Under the pieces are notes generated by a model. It was not told the DNA's origin. It was given only the letters and a program-made list of their open reading frames with translations, and searched no databases. Shown here piece by piece: positions 32,613-44,726 of a stretch of 64,000 bases of DNA; the stretch's first letter is position 1, and each line of letters begins with the position of its first letter. The stretch comes from Coccinella septempunctata (Eukaryota > Arthropoda > Insecta > Coleoptera > Coccinellidae). The stretch covers positions 10,455,001 through 10,519,000 of the forward strand of contig NC_058198.1 in the NCBI RefSeq assembly GCF_907165205.1. Reading direction: 5' to 3'. The translations under genes and the position numbers were made by a program.

Positions 32613-34154
32613 CACTGCGCAAAAAAATTAACGCACATTATGGAAATCTCAAATTTATTCTACAACTGAAGGTGTTTTCAATGATAATTATTTTTATCAG
32701 AATTATGCATGCATGTTATCCACTTTCAACGGTTTTCTTCGATATACAGATGTTTTTCCCAGCAGGAATAAAAAAAATGATATTATCAGATTTTGAATGT
32801 ATTGGCTCCATTCTAAAATCAGTTGTTCTCGATCAATTCTAGTGATCAATAGTTTTTCTTTCGTTTGATTTTCTACACTCGATCGCTATGCAACGCGAAA
32901 CTCACAATTTGACCCAATGTCCCAATTACCCAATTGGGAATGTGCCCAAGCGGTAGTTTTGCGAGAAGAAGGGTGGACATACACAAGAATTGCAGAAAGG
33001 TTTGGAGTTTCCCATACAAGTGTGTCCAGAATGTTGCAGCGATTCGGGGAGACAGGTATGAATGTCCGAAGACCAGGACAGAGTAGACCACGGGTAACAA
33101 CTGCCATTCAAGAACGTTACTTGAGAGTTTCTTCGTTCAGACAACGGTTTGCAACCGCTCTCCTCCTTCAATTTCAGCTTGAGCAAACTCATGAGGAGCA
33201 AATTAGCACTCAGACAATAAGAAATCGCCTCAGAGAATATGATTTAAGGCCTCGTGTCGCGGCAAGTGGCCCAGCTCTTACCCCAGCCTATCGAAGGGCG
33301 CGTTTGGATTTTGCGAGAGAGCATATCAATTGGGAAGAGGCCGATTGGGAAAAAGTTCTCTTCACAGATGAGCCTAGATTCTGCCTCTACCATTGTGATC
33401 GACGTTCCCTTGTATGCAGATATCCACATGAAAGATATGCTCAGTGCAATTTCCTGAATACTACTGGTTTCGGGGGAGGATCGATTATGGTATGGGGTGG
33501 AGTATCTTTGTCTGCTCGCACAGACCTAGTGGTCGTTGATAATGGAGCTATGAATGCTGATAACTATATAAGGAACATTCTTGAAGAGCATGTAGGGGCA
33601 TTTGCCCCATGCATTGCTGAAAATTTCATTTTTATGGACGATAATGCCAGACGCCATCGTGCGCGCATCGTTCAGGAGTACCTTGAAGAGGTTGAAGTCT
33701 TTCGAATGGAATGGCCAGCAAGAAGTCCAGATCTCAATCCGATTGAGCAGGTTTGGGACAACCTCAATAGAAGGCTGAGAAGTTCAGAAAATCATCCATC
33801 TACTCTTAATGACTTAGGAATCCAACTCGGAGAAATCTGGGAAGGATTAGATCGGAACATTTTAAGATCACTCATTTTGAGTATGAACCGTCGTTGCCGA
33901 GCTGTAATCAACGCAAGGGGTGGAAATACCAAGTATTAAATCACTTATCAGCATTTCAGTATTTTGAAAATTGTTCATTTCTCTTCTTTCACATAAGATT
34001 CGGTGAATTCCTGAATTTTTCTTCCATTAAATGTGTCTTGTTTCGTTCAAAACCTTCCCGAGAGAACATAAAAAATAAGTTATAAATTCAATGGAGAGTT
34101 AACTTTGATTAAAATTGAGATTTTCAGAATGTGCGTTAATTTTTTTGCGCATTG
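32613..34154 (+). mobile_element. Tc1-like transposon, copy 3 (best preserved)
   Basis: TA-flanked (32611-32612 and 34155-34156), 1542 bp. The left end is CACTGCGCAAAAAAATTAAC and the right end GCGCATTG is close to its reverse complement. It is the only copy in the window with an uninterrupted transposase frame. Confidence 0.95.
32917..33939 (+). CDS. Tc1-like transposase, full-length open frame
   Basis: 340 codons, the usual size for Tc1 transposases. The N-terminal bipartite helix-turn-helix region (WTYTRIAERFGVSHTSVSRM, then RYLRVSSFRQRF) should bind the terminal repeats. The catalytic core has FTDEPRFCLYHCD (first Asp; Ser of DES is Pro), MDDNARRHRA (second Asp; usual Pro is Arg) and DLNPIEQVWDNL (Glu), with 34 residues between the last two. 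The family ATG at 32888 is out of frame, because sequence near 32911-32936 is replaced by a longer CCCAATTACCCAATTGGG-like segment (net +19). That segment also supplies the in-frame ATG at 32917, so the first ten or so residues differ from the sisters. The substitutions next to two catalytic motifs make activity doubtful. Confidence 0.9.
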   Translation: MSQLPNWECAQAVVLREEGWTYTRIAERFGVSHTSVSRMLQRFGETGMNVRRPGQSRPRVTTAIQERYLRVSSFRQRFATALLLQFQLEQTHEEQISTQTIRNRLREYDLRPRVAASGPALTPAYRRARLDFAREHINWEEADWEKVLFTDEPRFCLYHCDRRSLVCRYPHERYAQCNFLNTTGFGGGSIMVWGGVSLSARTDLVVVDNGAMNADNYIRNILEEHVGAFAPCIAENFIFMDDNARRHRARIVQEYLEEVEVFRMEWPARSPDLNPIEQVWDNLNRRLRSSENHPSTLNDLGIQLGEIWEGLDRNILRSLILSMNRRCRAVINARGGNTKY

Positions 34155-34156
34155 TA

Positions 34157-35153
34157 TAATTGAGACTACTAAAACCACCACGAATTAAAAAATGTACTCT
34201 ATATAGCCAAGTTCCATAAATGCTCTAAATGCCATTCGGAGATGCATTCCCTTCAGAAAGTATTGGATCAATAAGTCGACCATTCACAATTCGAACCTTT
34301 TCCAGCTGTGAATTCGATAAATGACTGAAAGCTTTCAATTTCCATTCCATCAAACGGAACACGGAATTAGAAGTTCTCTTAAGGAAATAAACTTTCAATA
34401 CGGTGAACCACAGATTTCTAAGTTTTCTGTCCCTGAGGACTATCCATAATTGGGGAACCCTCTTCGGACTATTTCTTTGAGGTATCATAACTCCTTAAGA
34501 GGATTTCTCCCGACATAAAAAGAAGGTGAAGTTGTTTGATACTCGAGGACTTTCAGTGGAATGCTTTTTATCGCAGTAAAGACGATATGGAAGGATGCAC
34601 TGATATTTCGTTTAAATCCTCCGAATAAAAACGGGGGGGGGATCGTGAATAGCGATGTTTCTTATACTGGATGAGTTAGAACAAGACGAACTTCGAATTC
34701 AGATTCCTTTCTTCAGATGAAAAGTTCCTTTCAGTTGATGAGAGAATTGGAAATCAAAGAGACTAAACAACTACATCTCACCAGCGAATCTTTCCAGTTA
34801 CGACTTGATCAAGCAAATAGGCATCAAAAAATCTTTTACCACCATGCTCAGTAGGAACAGACAGTTCGATTGGAAACAATAGAAAAAATTTGAGAAAAAA
34901 ATCGATAGATCACATCTTATCACTTCAAATATTTCAATTTATTTCGTTTTATGAAAGTTTGTTTTGCTCAACTTTGTTTCTTATCTGTCAATAATAAGTC
35001 GTCCTAAATTGAGAAGGTATATCTTTTAAATTAGATACAGTTTTTATCCATTTATCATCGCTGTATCCCGTTACCGAGGATAAGCCTACAAAAAGATTGA
35101 AAAAAAAAGATTGGAAAAAAAAATCGGTGCTATCAAACCCTAATTTCCTAGGT
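34157..35153. other. Spacer, no gene recognised
   Basis: A minus frame of 87 codons (34225-34488) is basic and unrecognised. A run of eight G lies near 34632. Confidence 0.5.
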
Positions 35154-36495
35154 CTACTTGCGACTGTGTGCCCTCCTGTGACTGAAGAGACCCAGCCGCG
35201 ATCTACAGATCCTTCCACACTCCGGGCATAGATAGTCACCAACCAGATCTGGCCGCCGCTGTATTCTTCTCGAGTCTCCATTATAACTGTGGACCAAAGA
35301 CCTCCACTGTGATCTATCCAACGCTAGTTGTTCCCAGTTATGATTGGCATCAACTGATTTTAGGGATTGATGCAGTATATCCGCTTATACTGTCCTCTTG
35401 GTTGACGAGCTCCCTCTGTTAATTTGCCATACAGAGCTATTTTGGGAAGTCTTGTGTTTTGCATCCTCAGAATGTGGCCGCTTCATCTGAGTCGGGCTCT
35501 CGTTACTTGAGTTTCAATTGTTGTACATCTCGCGCGCTGCAAGACTTCTGCATTTTAAACTTTGTGAAACCATCTGATGTGCATTATTTGTCTTAGATGA
35601 CGTTGTTGCGTTTGTTCAAGCTGTTTAAAATGTCTCCTGTAGGGTGTCCAGCTTGCGCTTCCGTAAAGAAGCGTTGGGAGGACCACTGCTTTGTAAACAG
35701 CTGTCTTGGTCTTCAGATTGAGGTCGTGATTTTGAAATACTCTGTCCTTTAGCTTCCAGAATGCCCATGATGCCGAATTGATACGGTTGTGTATTTCTGT
35801 GTCCAGGTTAGCCCTAGTATTTATGAAGCTTCCCAAGTATTTGAACTGCTCGACCTGTTCTAGAGTTTCATCCTCCAGGCTGATATCTGTTTGAACGCTT
35901 TCTGGCTGACTAACCAGGATTTTGGTTTTGTCAATATTGAGTCTAAGGCCCAAAGCTTCGTATATATGTATAAAGGAGTCCAACATTATCTGTAGATCCT
36001 CTGAGCTGCTAGCGATAAGTGCGCAGTCGTCTGCATATTGAAGTTCCGTGATAACCTTGGTACGGGTTTTTGCTCTGAGGCGCTTCAGGTTAAGCAGGCC
36101 TCCATCAAATCTGAATCTTATTCCAACACCTCTTACATGCATACTCATGTCAGCAATTATCGAGACGGCTATGGCGAAAATATTAAACAGTAAAGGCGCT
36201 AACACGCATCCTTGTTTTATTCCAGAGTTGGTTGAGAAATGGTCGGTTGTAGAGCCATTATGCAGTATTCTAGCGGTGTTGTTAGTATGAAGGCTTTTAC
36301 ACACGGCTAAGAATCTTTCGGGTACTCCAAGGCGTTCCATAATTTTCCACAACGCTTTCCGATTCACCAGTGAAAAGCCTTACTCAAATCGATATAGGCT
36401 GTATAGATCCTTGATTGCTGTTGACAGCTGTCGCAGTGTAAAAATTAGGTCCACCGTACCTCGATTGGTTCGAAAGCCGCACTGGGATTCAGTTT
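35154..36495 (-). pseudogene. LINE reverse transcriptase with C-terminal C2H2 finger, 5'-truncated
   Basis: The main frame (36367-35555) reads RKALWKIMERLGVPERFLAV, then GIKQGCVLAPLLFN, the catalytic box ELQYADDCALIASS, FKYLGSFINTRANLDTEI and VLPTLLYGSASWTPYRRHFK. Upstream, in shifted frames, ESQCGFRTNRGTVDLIFTLR is seen to about 36495. Downstream of KV come RARCTTIETQVTRARLR and HSLKSVDANHNW-type residues, then CPEC-x12-HRRAH-like residues (about 35235-35165), a C2H2 zinc finger just before TAG at 35156-35154. A stop shortly after FHKV and frameshifts break the tail. The RT box Y-A-D-D is intact. The clade is uncertain. The 5' end (endonuclease and finger domains) is absent, as in a typical truncated LINE copy. 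Confidence 0.88.
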
Positions 36496-37356
36496 ATCTC
36501 AAAAACTCTCGATTCCAAAACAAATTATCTGAAAAGTATCACAAAAAAATCATACACCTACAAGACATTACTTTCTTTTAATTTAATTTCAGCTAAGCCA
36601 CTAAGTATCATGAGGACCATATTTTGTGTGTGTAATACTCAAACATACACCTCTCCACATTGTATGTACAGCAATTTTATTCAAGTGCAAAAAGTAATTT
36701 TCTCTAGAGTGAGCAGGGTATTTTGCCTCATTCTTTCAGGTCTTTTTGTTGTCATAAGTGGGAGAAATTGCCAGGTGGAGTTGCTAATCGAATCGATGCC
36801 GAAAAGTTCCGTACACCCGCAAGATGACGTGAATGAAACGGTGAATTTATTCTGAATGAAATCTTACAGAACTTCCATAATTTATGGAGGAAGTGTACTC
36901 CGAAACTTTTTATTGCAATTTTTGCTAAACTATCAGTTGAAAAGCTGAAATTTATATGGAGTTCGGAAGAAAATCTTCCACAATAACAAAACGTACGATA
37001 GGAGTTTAGCGCTAAAATAAACAGTTAACTTCGGCCATTTTCTGGATTATCCAGGAGCGGCTATATTGCGACATAAATTAATGCCAGGAGTTCTGTACTT
37101 TCCGAGTGAAATCATTTATGAATGAGGCCTGTTGTAGTAACGAATTTTTGATAAGTTTCTGCCGGCGTTCTCAGGAAATTTCATTTCTTTCGTCTGTAAA
37201 TTGGCCCTATCCACCTAAATCCGGGGAAATTAGAAATCTCAGTCCACAAAAAGACTACATTGTTCCAAGTGTCGGAATTTGACAGTTTGTTGCGCTTTTG
37301 CTCTGCTTGAAATGGCCGAGATCTTCCGGCAGTTTTTTAGAACAGCTGAATAAATA
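36496..37356. other. Spacer, no gene recognised
   Basis: An 81-codon plus frame (36610-36855) has a hydrophobic stretch (FCLILSGLFVVISG) but no clear start context or family. Confidence 0.45.
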
Positions 37357-38602
37357 CAGGGTTCGGCATGAGTCTGGAATAAAACTGAAATTTCTTTGAC
37401 GAATAACTCGAAATGGAAAGGCTGAAACCCTTCAATTGATTTTTGATTACCATCATTTTCTCTTCAACCGCATCCAACTTCCGTTCTTTAAATGGAAATC
37501 ATGTGTGGTCCTGTTGGAAAGCTCACGACAAATCACACCCTAATCTTTGTTTTTTCAATTCTATGGTCTTCAGTACAAATACAAAAGTCTTTTGAAAATA
37601 AATAGAATGAATAGTTTTTCAATCAACTAACCAACCAATTTTCCAAAGAACCGCCACATAATAGTGTTTTTACCTAGGTATTTGCAAAACACAAATATTC
37701 AATTTCATTTTCGAAGAATGAATACAATGGCAACTCAATGGACGAGTTTGCCAACGTATTTTTTTTTTAATTATATTTGTGCCTTTCGGTTGCTTTCATT
37801 ATTTTACAATCCGAGGAATGTCCCCGGTTCTCAGATCCAGGTGATATGAAAGAAAATTTATTTTGAATTTTCAAGGTGAGTTTTAACGTTATTTAGGCGT
37901 TTTTTTTTCGTGTTTCTTGTATTTTATTTATGTTTCATCCACATACTAATAATTTATTTATTATTAGACTATGGTTTCATCACAGAACGCCTCAACTATT
38001 AATGTGTTCTGTGATTAAACCATAGTCTAATAATAAATAAATTATTGGTCTATGGATGAAGCCATAAATATAATGCACGAAACACGAAAAAACGCCTAAA
38101 TAATGTCAAAACTAACCCTGAAAATTCAATATAAATTTTATTTTATATCACTTGGATTTGAGAGACGGGGACATTCCAAGGATTGTAAAATGATGAAAGC
38201 AACCGAAAGGCACAAATATAATTTAAAAAAGAATACGTTTCCATTGAAAGAGTTTTTTCTATTATTTACAAGGTTGGCAAACGTTCCTGAACTCGTCCAT
38301 TGTGTTTGAGCGTCTCAATTTTAACTTATCAATTGGAAAATTATGAACTTCTTATTATTTCAAGAGACTTTTATGTTTCTACTGATGATAACAGGAAAAA
38401 AAATTCAAGGTGGGATTCCCCACTTGTTTCCATTTAAAAAACGGAAGTTGAATATGGTTGCGGAGAGAGGATTGAAGAAAAACACTCAATTCCACTGCTA
38501 GAAAATGAGTAATTAAAAATCCATTGACAGCATTCAGCGTTCTCATTTTGAGTTGATGATTGAAGAAGTATTAGTTTTATTACGGACTTATGCTCAACCC
38601 TG
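37357..38602. repeat. Giant palindrome, fold-back element G copy 1
   Basis: TA-flanked (37355-37356 and 38603-38604), 1246 bp. It begins CAGGGTTCGGCATGAGTC and ends with the inverse, ATGCTCAACCCTG. The two halves are near reverse complements right to the centre at about 37995, where AGACTATGGTTT and AAACCATAGTCT flank a loop of only tens of bases. The halves are about 615 bp each. Frames inside are palindrome shadows. The second copy is at 42763. Confidence 0.93.
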
Positions 38603-38757
38603 TAAATCCAGACTGAATTTCAAATACTTCAGGTAGACCAATTCTGAATGTCGTTCATTTTTTCTATAATCTATAACTAGGAGAAAAATACTCCAACGGA
38701 TTGATTCGTATTTGATTTGACATATCAAGGTGATGGAAAAGAGAATGCCGAGCAATA

Positions 38758-39278
38758 CAGGGTGTATTTGAAGGTGAGGCGTTTTTTCAAAAGAAGGTAT
38801 AACTGGTCAAAATAAAGCGTTTCACCAGAAATCACCTATACAAATAGGCATCACAATCTTCGTATTCGAACAATCCAACAATCGTCGTAAAAATGGGATA
38901 AAATGGGTAAACAATAGCACTTTTTCAACATAACTAACATAAGCACTTTCAAGAAACTGCCTCGATTTTCTACATTTTTTTTCACTCTAAATTGCACGAT
39001 AAAACAATTATTATTCTCTCAAAAGTGACATCTAATCCGATGAACTTGGTACTGAACCATTCATTGTCCAGCCATATGTTTATGTTTTGTTTCGTTTTTG
39101 CGATGCCGCAGTCACCTTGCACAGTCCCGTACTTGAAATTCAATGAAATTCTGTCGAACTTCTAGGGCTTGTATCTCAGCTATCTTGGATATTTTTTATA
39201 GACAATTTTCGGTTAAACGACTTATTGTGATGCGTTCCAACTTCTGACAAAAAAAGCCTCACCTTTGAAGACACTCTG
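38758..39278. repeat. MITE family S, copy 1
   Basis: 521 bp, TA-flanked. The left end is CAGGGTGTATTTGAAGGTGA and the right end, AGCCTCACCTTTGAAGACAC, is its inverse. The interior (CCTCGATTTTCTACATTTTT and neighbours) matches the inverse orientation of the element at 53554-54415. Confidence 0.88.
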
Positions 39279-39280
39279 TA

Positions 39281-40027
39281 TGTCTGGACTATTTTATCTT
39301 GGACATCCATTCACACCATACATTTTCTTGGAATATTTCACGAATATGATGATTTTAATATTTTCGCAATCTCAATCAGCCATTCAAGTATTATTGCGAT
39401 GACCAAGGTTGTCTTTCACATCAAGTTAAATAAAAGCATTCTGCACAAACAGCAGACTTTCTTATGTAGGACTAGATCGGGTATTGTCATCACTGCCTAG
39501 ACATATGGAGTAATATTGTCAACACTGCGGTCGGTACACATCAAACAACAAACAGCTTCCTATTAGGGAACCGTCTCCAAATGAAACTCTATAGTGGTTA
39601 ACATAACGCTGAACATAACGCTTCAAATATGAACTCTCCCCAAACATCAGGCCGGACTTCAGAACTGTTATTGCACACGATCCGAGTCCGTAATGAATGC
39701 AATTGAGAAAGTTTTTTTGTGCTGTACTTAATTATTACATAACCTCAAATTAGATCTCCATTTTTCCTGAATGTGCTCCGTCGACTGGCATCAAAGTTGT
39801 ATGATTTCAGAATGGGTGTTTAATTGTAAAACGGGAATACGGCTCTATTCGAAGCTAGTCATACGATGAAGTTAAATGCAGTTTTTCATTCATAAATAAC
39901 GGGCACAATTAAACTTATGACAGTGTCTATGAATTTCTATGAATCGGTTCCGCATCCGAGCAATTTAACATTTGCGGCCAATAGCTGAGCTTAGTCTTAT
40001 GAAGAACAGTTTTCCTGTGAATTGTAG
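39281..40027. other. Spacer, no gene recognised
   Basis: No motif-bearing frame was seen. Confidence 0.5.
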
Positions 40028-40115
40028 AGTTTAAAGGGTGTTGCGTTACACTGCGACCTTAAAAACTTCAGTAACTGAGATGGCTTCAAGCAGATTACCT
40101 CATCGCACCAAAGGA
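40028..40115 (-). repeat. LINE-A tail scrap
   Basis: GTTGCGTTACACTGCGACCT and GAGATGGCTTCAAGCAG-type sequence match the C-terminal coding tail of LINE-A at 12890-13040 (GAGATGGCTTCAATGAGG). Only a short fragment is recognisable. Confidence 0.5.
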
Positions 40116-41929
40116 TTTTTTGTTCTCTCACCAGGAGAACAAATATCTTTCGATTTTGACCTAAGCTGCTTCTCAATATGTCCAACAACCAAACTAGCTT
40201 AAAAAATTGTTGAAGCATATCGCAGAGGTACAAAAAGTTGGTTTTATCCAGATATTCACTCTCGAGTGTAGGAATTGACATCTGCAGTCATGTGGCGTCT
40301 ACATTAACATTTCCAAACCTACAAGATCATATGGTCAGGGTAAGTGAAGGTTCCTTATACGCACAAACAAGAGATCCATAATCTGAAAGAGAAAATAACC
40401 TAAATCTTTAGATTTTTTCTTCATAATCGTCCAGATAGCTCTCAATAGGTTTGTAGATAATCCCCAAGCGGCACCTAAAAAGTTCCATTGAAGAAAAACT
40501 AGCCGGTATCAGACTAATAGACTTTTCAACTTCGAGGCCGAACCGATAAGTAATCCGAGCTGAAATTCTGAACGTTGCTAAAAAACCGAGTGTGGCAAAA
40601 GGACTATAGGAGGGCCATGTGAATATTCTCTCTCCTATACTGGACTTTCCGGAAGTTGGGGAAGCACTTTCCGAATGAAAATCGCGAAAAACAAAGTTTC
40701 ATCTGCCGAAAGTGACACGTGGCAATGAGGAAAAATTAATTCCGATCAGATCCACCCTTCAGTTTTTGCGGATATGGCGAATACTATTGGCTCTTGTTTC
40801 AAACTCAGATTAACAGTTCTTCTCCGATAACTGTCGCCTCGTATTCAAATGAACAGCCAGTTCTTTGACTGCTCCTGTTATTTACTGCTACTGAAATACT
40901 TTCTTTATATACAGGATGTCCATATTTCTTTTCTCATCATTTCGCATCAATACACTGAGTGATACTGAAATAAGAACAAATAATGTATTCATTTTTGGTA
41001 TATATCTTTAATCTGTCTAGGTCAGTTTTTGTGTCATATCGTGATGGATATAGGTCATCGAATTTCAACTCTGCATTATTACATATTTCCAAAAGAGTAA
41101 TTATTGTGGACAGATGGGAGACCCGTAAGTGTGCGTAACATCTATCGCTTTTCATTTGACTGTTCCCTTTCCTTCTACATTTCGTGAGATTTCTTCCTCC
41201 TGAACATCGATGTAACTAGGAATAGAAGGGCCACACTACTATTTCAGTGTAAATCCTGACTTATATCTCTTAATCTCGAGATTGTGATATATGAGTCAGG
41301 ATTAACACGTACGTAATATATAATAACTCATTCTCATGAGAACTGACACGGAGAGATCTAACAAAATATTGAGGCTTGATTCTGATATTATTCCGTTGAC
41401 ATTATTTGGAATTCAATAGTAGGATTCTGTTCTACTAGTTCCCTCAATTCTTCAAATTCTTTATTTCCAATATAAAACTTGGTACGCATGAACAAATTTT
41501 GGTAAGGTTTTTTCTGCTGTAAAACAGATTGGACTGATTTTCAATCAACTATAAAAAAATTTCTTCTGATTTTTCGAATTAAATTCAATTTTAGTCCAAC
41601 TCTTCTAAAAACTTTACCTGAACCTATCTTTGTGTGATTAACTAATTCTTGGAAGATAAGGGTAGGAAATTATACCTCTGCGTCCTAATGGGACCACATT
41701 TTCAGGAAATCATGAAATTAATGGTAAAAACCAAATTTGAGGCAAATGCTATTTCAGAAATTAAACCATTTTTTCATGGAATAATAGTACTGCAATAAAG
41801 AATATCCGTAAACGATACAACCCAGTTTTTTCTTGAAAATATGACTCAAAAATGAAGAATTACAAACTTTACCCCCAGATTTCAAGGGAGACAACAAATA
41901 TCACGATTATAGGAGTTGAAGTTCTCATA
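40116..41929. other. No recognisable gene; one small hairpin
   Basis: A short inverted repeat (AATCCTGACTTATAT near 41255 against ATATGAGTCAGGATT near 41290) could fold. CAGGATGTCC at about 40912 is a possible orphan MITE end. No coding family was recognised. Confidence 0.5.
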
Positions 41930-42602
41930 CAGGGTGACCCTTTGACTTGTACACATATTTTAACAGTAGATTTTTGAGGCCAAAAAAACACTTTTTTTCC
42001 GAATCGGTTCGGTGAGATACAGGCTGTCAAAAAACCGTAAGAAAAATTATTTTTAGTTCTATCTCACAAACAATTTCATCGAATGAAATGAATTTCGGAA
42101 TATAGTTTTTCATTTATTTGATGAATCTTTTTCGACCACAAGATATGACCCACGTCTTCCAGTTTTGTCATTCTGACCATTTGGTACCAGAAAAATACCA
42201 AAAATTCAAAGAACCCAACTCATGACACTAAGTTGGAGGCTTTCTAATGAATATTTGAACGTTTTGTAAAATAAAAGTATTCTTCATGTCTTCTCGTTCA
42301 ATGCGCTGTTTCCGAGTAATATGATGTTCAAAAATTTAAAAAATATCTGTGAAATTTGGAAAATTGGGAACCTTGGCTGAATACAACTCTGTTAAAAGAT
42401 CCACATTTGTGTCACAGATTTAGCTAGTCATTCTGAAAGTAATTCTGTGTTTCCAGGAGTGGCACAGCTCATTATGAAAAGTAAAAATGGCTATATCTCT
42501 TTATCAGAGCAGAATCTGAAAAAATGGTATAGGAAAAAAGTGTTTCTTTTGACCTCAAGAATCTACTGTTGAAATATTTTTACCGGTCGAAGACTCACCC
42601 TG
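41930..42602. repeat. MITE family R, copy 3
   Basis: 673 bp, TA-flanked, in inverted orientation relative to copies 1 and 2 judging by the interior. The ends are CAGGGTGACCCTTTGACTTG and GGTCGAAGACTCACCCTG. Confidence 0.9.
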
Positions 42603-42647
42603 TATATCTGAATATTTCTCTTCTAATCTCATAGATCTTATATGTAC

Positions 42648-43595
42648 AGGGTTGGGTGTAATTATGAAATAAAATTAATATGTATGCTTTCAAACTTGAA
42701 CTGTTGAGTATGAACTGGAGGAACAAAATTCTCAAATAACATCATCCTGAAACGATATTTTAAAGTTTTTTAATTTGTAATATCTCGAGATCCTGACATC
42801 TGAAACAATATATATAACTTAGGCTTAGGCATAAGTCTGGAATAAAATTAATATTTCTTCAACCACTAATCCAAAATGAGAAAGCTGAAACCCGTCAATT
42901 TGTTTTCAGTTACCCTCATGTTTTGGCAATGAAACTGGGTGTTTTTCTTCAACCCCTTATCCGCAACCACATCCAACTTCCGTTTTTCAAACGGAAATAT
43001 TGTGAGCTCGTTATAAAGCACGGAAAATGGAATGCATAATATTGTTGTTTTTATTTTTTCATGTTCCTGATAATCACTGAAATAAAAATAAACACTATGA
43101 GATTTATTTTTCCTTGCGCTGTTGAGTAGGGTTGCGGCTAAGTAGTTGAAGGAAAATACTCAATTTTATTGCCAAGAAATAAGTCGAATCGGATCTAAAT
43201 TAACATAATTCAGCGTCTCAAATTAATCGGTTGAAAAACCATCAATTCTGTTTTTTTTTCCCAGAAACTAGTACTTATCCTGATAACCACAAAATAAAAA
43301 AAAAACATAATTATGGTGAGATTCCATTTTCCGTGCTTTCCAACGAGCCCACAATGTTTCCATTTGAAAAACGGAAGTAGGATGGGGTTGCGGCTGAGGG
43401 GTTGAGGAGAAATAACCAATTTCATTGACAGAAAATGAGGGTAATTGAAAATTAATTGAAGGGTTTCAGCGTTCTCATTTTGAGTTATTGGTTGAAGAAA
43501 TATTAACTATATTCCAGACTTATGCCCAAGAATGTGGGTCAATAATTAAATACTGTTTCAGATATCGAAATATCAACAATTTAAAAAATGAAGCT
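42648..43595. repeat. Fold-back element G, copy 2 (older, complex)
   Basis: The inverted arms can be paired from about 42763 to 43595. They include GGCATAAGTCTGGAATAAAA near 42831 against TTCCAGACTTATGCC near 43510, and the CATCCAACTTCCGTTTTTCA block against its inverse near 43360. A third, internal piece of the same sequence lies at about 43125-43220. CAGGGTTGGGTGTAATTATG at 42648 is a further family end, so this is a copy inserted in or next to another. Confidence 0.8.
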
Positions 43596-43599
43596 TGAA

Positions 43600-44726
43600 A
43601 TTTAAAGCGCGTTCGAGTTAGTTTTGCTGACCAACGTTTCTCTAATATCGGAATCACAATGATGTGATTTTGTTTTTGGGGTGAAAAATTGGGGAATGAA
43701 AGAACTCATTCCTGAATATAAATTAAATTCGTTCAAGATGTTTCCCTGATCCGAATAGGTTTGAAATTCTAATCGGGTATCAAAAAACAAATCAAGTTGA
43801 TGAGCTAATTTTCCTAACTCAATATATCGTATGGCTTGAAGTATTGAAAATGAATATTCGAATATCGTCCAAGATAATATAACCACCTTGGGATCAATTT
43901 TGAAGTGCAGCGTAGAACTTGATTTTGCTCCCACTGGCGCTTTTCAAAAGTGAAGCACTATTATGCACTTAAATTAAGTTTTATTCCGAATCAATACACA
44001 TGCATGGAGGTTGCAGTGTATTTTAAATTGGCTCAATATTTTCAAACCATAAAACTTATTCTCGAAGATATCAGCGAACTCTAATTGAAATTACATGTTC
44101 GTTTTAAGCACTCCTGACTGGGGATAACTTTAATGCCAATTTCCAATACGAAAAGAATTAATTGAATTCGGTTTTCACAAGGGCAAATCCCAAGAGTCTC
44201 ATAACAATTGTTTCTCGTCGAATAACGCTCAGAATGAGAATCAAATCAAAAAAAAATTACGAAGAGAACTATCTGCGAAATATTTCATCGATTTCACTAA
44301 CAGAATTTGTTTCTGTTCGTATTTTGTGCACAAATCTTGTCTGGATGAGGCCTATGATGTGTGAGTTTTAATTTCTCTTTTTAACGTCATCATTCAGAAT
44401 GACTGTAGGCAACTTTGTCTGCATGTAAATACTTCTAAAGCCTGAAGAAAACGGCAAATGTCCACTAAAACGTTGCTAAGGAAGTTGGTCTTTTTCTTAA
44501 ACTACGAATTTATACACAATATAACCAAATTAAATTCGCATTTATAGGAGTCTGGTATTTAAGAAGAATTTTGGGATAGATCTCATGATTCATGAAAGTA
44601 TAGTGAAGCAGAAAGTATCAATGCATTATTGCATGATATTCTTTGAAATTACCGATATGCAGTCTAAATTTGGTTGCAGAACTGAAGAATATTTGACTTT
44701 GATTTCAATAAAATTATGTGTTTTTA
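43600..44726. other. No firm gene; one degenerate hammerhead-like motif
   Basis: A minus frame of 110 codons (43602-43934, non-ATG start) is unrecognised. Near 44442, CCTGAAGAAAACGGC ... AAAACGTTGC resembles the tail motif of Penelope-like elements, but the second core reads AAAAC and its stem is poor. Confidence 0.4.

Noticed and set aside
37664..38309. Two plus frames of 61 and 68 codons
   Set aside because: Both lie in the G palindrome and are mirror images of non-coding arm sequence.
43602..43934. 110-codon minus frame
   Set aside because: Starts at a non-ATG codon, no recognisable family, no promoter or splice context.
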